A stretch of 64,000 nt of DNA, taken from assembly GCA_030248135.1 (NCBI GenBank), contig JASANC010004505.1, positions 22,602 through 86,601 on the forward strand, given 5' to 3'. Below are positions 57,899 to 64,000 of the stretch, in pieces. Every line of letters starts with the position of its first letter. The first letter of the stretch is position 1. The notes below the pieces were generated by a model that saw nothing but the letters and a program-made list of their open reading frames with translations, did no database searches and was not told the origin of the DNA. Origin of the DNA: Theristus sp. LFF4_11 (Eukaryota > Nematoda > Chromadorea > Monhysterida > Xyalidae). The translations under genes were made by a program, and so were the position numbers.

Positions 57899-58341
57899 GA
57901 GGGCGGTGCTGATTGGCTGCAGCGTCCTACGCACTATCTACACTTACGGGGCCTCTTCTGCTGCAGGTACACGTCAGTTTCGCTTGGCCTCTGCACTTTT
58001 TCTCTGGTCACACTCTCTGGGCGCGTGCCATCGCGCGGCAATTTTGGTTGCTGACCGAGGGCGGTGCTGATTGGCTGCAGCGTCCTACGCACTATCTACA
58101 CTTACGGGGCCTCTTCTGCTGCAGGTACACGTCAGTTTCGCTTGGCCTCTGCACTTTTTCTCTGGTCACACTCTCTGGGCGCGTGCCATCGCGCGGCAAT
58201 TTTGGTTGCTGACCGAGGGCGGTGCTGATTGGCTGCAGCGTCCTACGCACTATCTACACTTACGGGGCCTCTTCTGCTGCAGGTACACGTCAGTTTCGCT
58301 TGGCCTCTGCACTTCTTCTCTGGTCACACTCTCCGGGCGCG
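57899..58341 (+). repeat. Three 158-bp direct repeats upstream of the LINE frame
   Basis: Units start at 57899, 58057 and 58215 with GAGGGCGGTGCTGATTGGCT. Units 1 and 2 look identical; unit 3 diverges after GGGCGCG at about 58341, where LINE-type coding sequence begins. Each unit carries an ATTGG box and CTGCAGGTACACGTCAG. Confidence 0.92.
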
Positions 58342-58344
58342 AGC

Positions 58345-60790
58345 ACCAGCGCGAGAAGAAGAAAAACAATCAGAACGCAGCCACACGGCTACACGCCTCA
58401 ATGATCCAGAGTTTGAACGCCTGTCAGTTGTGGCAGAGACCTTTGAGCTCACACATGCTATCAACGTGCCTACTCATTCAACTCGCTGTATCGACCAAAT
58501 TTTTGTCGACCGCCATCTTGCTGCCGTCTCGTCCGTCCTCGCTCCAATGGAGAAACGTCATGCTGTTGTTGCTTGCAGTGTCTCGCTGCAGACGCGAAGC
58601 TCAAATGCGACCAATGCGTCACGCAGCGTGTGGGTATACAAACGAGCCGATTGGTCAAGCTTCGAATCAGCACTTGTGAATGCAAACATCACGCGATCAA
58701 TTGTCACGGCATCTGATGTCAACGAGGCATGGTCATCGTTTCGTTCTACCATTTTGCGCGCAGCATCGACTTCCATCCCGCAGAAATTGGTCTCAAATAA
58801 ACCACGCAAGAATCCGTGGGTCACCAATAAAATTCGCAATCTTATTCGTAAAAAAGATTTACTTTACAAACGGCAAAAAACCAGTGGTTCCATTGATGAC
58901 AAATCAGCTTTTATTAAATGTCGTAAACTTGTTAAGAAGGAAATTGCTCGTGCTAAGCGTCAGTTTTTTGTTCAGTCATTTGGTGATGTTCATAACTTGT
59001 CTCAGTTCTGGTCAAAGATCAAGCGATTATCTGGTCGGTCTCAAGCTACTTGTGTTTCTGTTCTCGACTCTGCTGGCTGCGTCCAGACAGAGCCAGTAAA
59101 CATTGCTGAGTCATTCTCTGACCATTTTTCAAAGGTGTTCAACACAGCTGTTTCTAATTTTGAGCTGCCAAGTTGTACAGTTGAAAATGATCATTGTTAT
59201 TTTGTGGATGTTGATTTTGTGCGTGACATGATATCTCAAATGTCACTCAGCAAATCAGTTGGTGCCGATGGTATTTCTGCTCGCATGTTGCAATTCGGAA
59301 TCAGGGCGGTTGCCCCAGCTTTGTCAGTGTTGATCAACCGCTGTGTTCGTGATCGATGTATCCCAGTTGAATGGAAACATGCTTTAACTGTCCCAGTCCC
59401 AAAAACAACTGCTCCTTCGTGTGTGAACGATTATCGACCAATATCTTTGTTGCCTTTGTGTGAAAAAGTTTTTGAATCTCATCTTAAACGAATTGTGAAC
59501 TGCTTTATCGATCCAAAACTTTCTGTTGCTCAATTTGCTTACCGCAAGAATTCTGGAACTAACGATGCATTAATGTGCTTTGATACCGTTGTTACACGTG
59601 AGTTAGACAAAAATGCTAATGTTGCTGCTGTGTTCTTTGATCTCTCGAAAGCTTTCGATGTTATACCGCACAATTCACTGTTGAAAACACTCGATGAAAA
59701 GTATCGTCTTCCGGTCCCAATAATCCATCTCCTAAATAATTACTTAACCGACCGTACTCAGGCGGTGCGAAGTAATGGAGTGGTGTCTGCTGCAGTTCGT
59801 TGCATTAGTGGTGTGCCCCAGGGCTCAATTCTGGGTCCAATTTTGTTCAACTCGTACATTGACTCTGTTGCTCAGTTGAATTTGACAAATTGCACCAATG
59901 TTATTTTGTACGCGGACGATTTGTGCCTCATTCATCCACTAACTAATTCTGATTGTTATGGCCATCTTCAGGATGACGTGAATGCCGTTGTTGACCAAAT
60001 CAATAATCTCCACCTAAAAATCAATCCAAACAAAACCAAACTCATAATTTTTGGTCGAACAAGTGCGTCACGACGCCTGACAGTTGACCTGAAAGTGTCT
60101 GATACTGCTGTTGACCGAGTATCTAGTACCAAGTATTTGGGTGTCATTCTCGACGACAGGCTTGATTACAGTTTACATGCTACGAGGATCAGTTCCAGTG
60201 TCAAACGTGCTGTTGGTGCTTTCAGTAGAGCATTCAGTTCCGTGTTACCTCTCCAAACCATGCGATATTTGTATCAATCGTTGTTCAGAACAGTGCTATT
60301 GTCAGGTTCGGTGGCCTGTTATCCAATTTTCGATAAAGACCGTCTCAAGCTTGAACGAGTGCAAAAATTTGCGTTACGTTTATTCACTCGGGATTTTCAT
60401 CGTGATACCAGTTACGCCAGTTTGTGTGGTAAATGCGAAATTGTTCCACTTTACCAGTCAGTTTTTGTGCTTCGTCTGACGTATCTGCACAAGTTTCTTA
60501 ATCGTTGTGGCTCGTGTTTTGATTTGAAACTTTTGTCGTCGGCCAATTATCGTGCAAGTGCACGTACAAACCACAGTCGTGCTGTTGTTATTCCACGTCG
60601 TACAAGTAAGCGTGCTTGTTCTGGAGCTCTGCTAACAATTGGAACTGCATACAATTGTCTACGTCAACAAGTTGTTTCAATGTCCACCCCGTGTTTCAAA
60701 CGTGTCGTTAACGATCACTCACTGTTATCTGATATTCTCAATAAAATTAGTGACAGCAAGTACGGCAAGATTGTTTCAGAAGTGCTTTGA
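58345..60790 (+). CDS. LINE reverse transcriptase (endonuclease truncated)
   Basis: The uninterrupted frame extends back through the third 158-bp unit, but LINE-like sequence begins about 58345; no ATG is obvious there, and the first in-frame Met is in APMEKRH. The first about 70 residues resemble the C-terminal end of an APE-type endonuclease (THSTRCIDQIFVDR, KRHAVVACS). Then follows a linker and a full reverse transcriptase: KSVGADGISARML, NDYRPISLLPLCEKVFE, VFFDLSKAFDVIPH (first catalytic Asp), GVPQGSILGPILF, and LYADDLCLI (YADD at 59909-59920), then thumb-like SSTKYLGVILDD and a C-terminal Cys-bearing region. It would copy its own RNA at nicked genomic DNA. The lack of stops across about 2.4 kb suggests a young copy, though without the N-terminal endonuclease it cannot be autonomous. 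Confidence 0.9.
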
Positions 60791-61073
60791 TGATTTCTGG
60801 TTCGACAAAAATCTATGCTTTTTGTTTGTTTTGCCTTTTTTTCTTTTCCACGTCTTGCTGTGTTTTTGATTTTTTTGGGTTTTGCCTGTTTTTTTGTTTT
60901 TTTGTCTTTTTTGTTTTGTCTTTTTATTATTTTATTTTTATTTTTATTTTTATTTTTATTTTTTTACTTTTTATATTTTTCTTTTCTTTTTATGTTTTTT
61001 AGCTGCCGATGTTTTTTTTGTGTTTTTTTTCTTCTTTTTTTCATTACTTTTTTTTGAATATATTGTTTTTTGG
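60791..61073 (+). other. T-rich LINE 3' untranslated region
   Basis: Almost pure T with G and C interruptions; includes a (TTTTA)n run at about 60930-60965. Short F/L-rich frames here are artefacts of composition. Confidence 0.7.
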
Positions 61074-61313
61074 GTCTCCGAATTTCATGCTGTTCATACA
61101 GTTTTATCGGAGTTTCCTGCTTTTCGCGAAATAAAATGGATGGATGGATGGATGGATGGATTACTTTTTTTTAAAAAAAAAATTGGGGGGGGGGGGGGGG
61201 GATGGGGATTTTGGGGGGGGGGGAAAATAAAATAAAAAAAAGTTTTATCATATATATTCCTTTTTTATATTAATTTTTTTGGATTGGCAGGAACAGGTTG
61301 ATTGCGGGGGGGG

Positions 61314-61720
61314 GGTGTTTGCCTAATTTTAGAGGGGGGGGGGGTCAGGTGCCTTCTCGGTGAGGGGGGGGGGTGCACGGGCAGCAAATTTTCTTGAGGG
61401 GGGGGGGGTGCACTGGCAGAAAAATTTTGTGAGGGGGGGGTGCACGGGATCGCACGGGTAATACCAAATTTTTGCCTTAAAAACACAGAAATTCTTGTAA
61501 AATACCGTAATTTTTGCATTTTTCTTGACCTTTGTGTCTGTCCCTGCATAGATTTTGTTGTTTCTGACCAAACAAGCAGCTTGTTTGCACAAAATATTCT
61601 GTATTTTACAAGAATTTCTGTGTTTTTCTAAGGCAAAAATTTGGTATTGCCCGTGCGATCCCGTGCACCCCCCCCCCCTCACTCAATTTTTCTGCCAGTG
61701 CACCCCCCCCCCCCATAGTT
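61314..61720. mobile_element. Foldback element P with G/C-run arms
   Basis: The left arm (GTGCACTGGCAGAAAAATTT, GGGATCGCACGGGTAATACC, TTAAAAACACAGAAATTCTTG) is mirrored on the right (TACAAGAATTTCTGTGTTTT, GGTATTGCCCGTGCGATCCC, TTTCTGCCAGTGCACC). Arms are over 100 nt around a centre of about 110 bp. Confidence 0.8.
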
Positions 61721-62188
61721 GTTCTAGGGGGGGGGGCCTGGGGGGGCCGGCCCCCCCCCCAAAAATTTTTCGAATCTATCTCTATCAGACAGGTTTTTTC
61801 GGCTCAGCTATTATCTATCTGAAAAAAATTCTTAGCCAGCTATCTATCTGAAAATTTTTGTCTTCGAAGACATAAAATGAATCAATTTTTGACCAAAATT
61901 GACCATTTTTGCTCGTAATTCTTGAAAATTTTGCTAATTTTAGGTAAAATACGCGTTTTTACTTGATTTTTGGTGTATTTTTAGCATTATTTTGCTGTTT
62001 TTATAGCTTTTTAGCGTTTTAGCTATCTATCTATTAAATTTCAAATTTTTGACCGCCCCCCCCCCCCAAAGTCACATGGCCCCCCCGCGCCCCCCCCCCA
62101 AAATTTTCCAGCTATCTATCTATCTGGAAAATTTGCTCCAGCTATCTATATCGCCCCCCCCCAACCCCTCAGCTCTGGAACAACTATG
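61713..62188. mobile_element. CTAT-rich TIR element O, copy 2
   Basis: Closely similar to 56706-57196, including TCTTCGAAGACATAAAATGA and the terminal GCTCTGGAACAACTATG; the C and G runs differ in length. Confidence 0.85.
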
Positions 62189-62212
62189 CCCCCCCTCAAG
62201 AAAATTTGCTGC

Positions 62213-63450
62213 CCGTGCACCCCGGGGGGTCACGCGACACCCACCCCCCAAAACCTGACACTGGACCATCCACACCCCCCCCCCCCTAGATGGACCTAAG
62301 TAACAGTGACACCCCCCAAAATTTTCTCGGACCACCCAAAAATCATAAATTTTTGCTCAAAAATCATGATTTTTTGTCTTTAAAGTCTATAATCTAAGCT
62401 AAATATATGATAACTTGACATTCTTTATCGTAATTTCAAAGATTTTGCAGCAAAATTTAGCGTTTTTCCTTCAGAATTTAAGCGAAAAAATCTCATGGGT
62501 GGGGTGGGGTGGGGTGCACCCCCCCCCCCCCAGAAAAGTTTCTACAATAGTGCCCCCCCCCCCCCCCCCCCCATGGCCCACGCCTGGGGGGTGTCCTGTA
62601 CCATGACTGACACCCCCCCCCCCCACTGAAAAATTTTCGGCACCCCCCCCCCCCCACGACGACACCCCCCCCCCTCGAAAAATTTGCTTTCGCCTTCGGT
62701 ACTGCCCCCCCCTCACCGAGAAGGCACCTGACCCCCCCCCTCTAAAATTAGGCAAACACCCCCCCCCTCACCCGAGGTCCCGCTTTCGCTACTGCCCCTC
62801 GCACTTTCGCTACCGGCATTTTGAAAAAAAATTAATTAATTAAAAAAATTTCATTAAAATTTTTTTTTTAATTTTAATTAAAAAAATTGGGATTTTTATT
62901 TTTTCGAATCCTACCAGTACCGAAGACGAGGGGGGGGGGGGGTCCCAAGAGCACCCGAGACCTCCGCGTGGGGGGTCACGCGGTCACCCACGGTACCCAC
63001 CCCCAAAACTTGACACTGGACCATCCACACCCCCCCCTCGAAATTTGCTAGACACCCCCCCCCCCCCCCCCCAGATGGACCTAAGCAACTGTAGACACTT
63101 GCAAAATTTTCTCAGGCCACCCAAAAATCATGGATTTTTGCTCAAAAATCATAATTTTTGTCTTTAGAATCCATAATATAAGCTAAATATATGATAACTT
63201 GACATTCTTCATTGTAATTTCAAAGATTTTGCAGCAAAATTTAACGTTTTTCCTTCAAAATTTAAGCGAAAAAAATCTCATGGGTGGGGTCCAGGGGGTG
63301 TGCACCCCCCCCAGAAAATTTTCTCACAATGGTGCACCCCCCATGACCCATACCTCAGGGGTGTCACTCTACCATGACCAACCACCCCCCACTAAAAAAT
63401 ATTTCGGCACCCCCCCCCCCACGTGGCGACACCCCCCTTCGAAAATTTGC
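62213..63450. repeat. Two diverged direct copies of a C-run repeat (family Q)
   Basis: Copies at about 62213-62760 and 62960-63450 share GACACTGGACCATCCACACC, AGATGGACCTAAG, TATGATAACTTGACATTCTT, TTTGCAGCAAAATTTA and TCTCATGGGTGGGGT. Runs of 8-17 C or G separate the blocks. No coding content. Confidence 0.8.
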
Positions 63451-64000
63451 TCGTTGTGCGTGGCATGCGTGACGAGCGTGCCCGTCTGCATTTTTTTAAA
63501 TAAACAAAAAATATAGGAATGATCAATGAACGTTTTGTCCTAACTCGCAACTATGGCCCCAACTATAGGTTGTTTAAAAAAACAGAAATCGCCATTTTTG
63601 TTATTTTTAAAGATATTGAAAAAATTTTAAAATCAATCGGTAAAACGGTCCAAAATCGACTGCTGACGGCTTCACATAGTAATGTCAAAAAAAAAATTAT
63701 TGAACTTTTCGAAAATTGTGACAAAATGAGGTTTTCAGAAATTCAGAGCATATCAGAGGAACCAAATTTTTCGAATTTAGAAAAATCGTCATTTTTTGTT
63801 TCTTATTCAATTTTTTTGTTTTTGCGTAAAACTGCAAAGCTAAACCGGAGCTAGAGCTGATCCTTGATCCCAACCACGTTTTTTACAATGTAGATAGCTG
63901 GAGCAAATTTTCCAGATATGGATACTGTATGATACAGATTGGGGGTACATCGTGCATGTGACTTTGGGGGGCCTCAGCGGCCGTACATCCTCGTGGAGGA
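63451..64000. other. AT-rich end of window, no gene supported
   Basis: A 111-codon frame at 63519-63854 has AT-rich codons and no recognisable domain or splice context. The last 60 bases resemble part of element O (AGCTGGAGCAAATTTTCCAG). Confidence 0.4.

Larger units (their letters stand above)
57899..61160 (+). mobile_element. LINE (CR1/Jockey-type non-LTR retrotransposon), 5' incomplete
   Basis: Three 158-bp repeats, an 815-codon frame with the end of an endonuclease domain and a complete reverse transcriptase, a T-rich 3' untranslated region, and a 3' end TCGCGAAATAAAATGGATGG with a tandem ATGG tail at 61160. The same 3' end occurs at 39828-39906 and near 655. Confidence 0.88.

Noticed and set aside
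60815..61235. Phe/Leu-rich open frames after the LINE
   Set aside because: They are products of the T-rich LINE 3' untranslated region.
63519..63854. 111-codon frame near the end of the window
   Set aside because: AT-rich codons, no domain and no splice or promoter context.

Overview
This window looks like a repeat-rich invertebrate animal genome, most likely an ecdysozoan with nematode-like features. The reasons are multi-exon genes with short phase-consistent exons, acceptors of the TTTTCAG type, a globin with a C2 proline, CD1 phenylalanine and F8 histidine, an FMRFamide-receptor-like GPCR, and coding exons that are GC-rich at third positions inside AT-rich introns. There is no bacterial or organellar gene structure. 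The species cannot be named from the sequence alone.

Layout. 1.5-5.9 kb: partial minus-strand gene for a low-complexity Ser/Thr/Pro-rich protein. 9.0-10.2 kb: small type I membrane protein with a Cys/Trp-rich ectodomain. 12.4-17.4 kb: six-exon GPCR. 17.6-19.6 kb: four-exon globin starting 226 bp after the GPCR stop. 20.2-21.5 kb: minus-strand Cys-rich protein, 5' end missing. 23.8-26.2 kb: secreted protein with a Cys-rich head and a mucin-like tail. 28.5-33.7 kb: LDL-receptor class A repeat protein with disordered spacers. 35.3-56.6 kb: a minus-strand gene of about 27 exons with an N-terminal PH-PTB module of the DOK family, closest by my reading to Dok-7, followed by a very long tail carrying YxxM and YxN motifs. 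57.9-61.2 kb: LINE with an open reverse-transcriptase frame. 61.2-64 kb: nested repeats with long G and C runs.

Most exon models were built by hand. They are supported by splice phase closing at nearly every junction: the GPCR, globin, membrane, mucin and LDLa genes close completely, while the DOK-7-like gene has one unresolved junction (exon 8 to 9).

The introns are full of mobile elements: at least nine copies of a tRNA-derived SINE with a (CAA)n tail, a second tRNA-SINE type, several MITE and foldback families, a TRIM-like element with 140-bp direct terminal repeats, and LINE tails. The most notable pattern is where they sit. In the DOK-7-like gene several elements abut 5' splice sites, and two appear to have target-site duplications that span the exon/intron junction. 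In the GPCR every intron holds a MITE. One globin intron is almost entirely two elements back to back.
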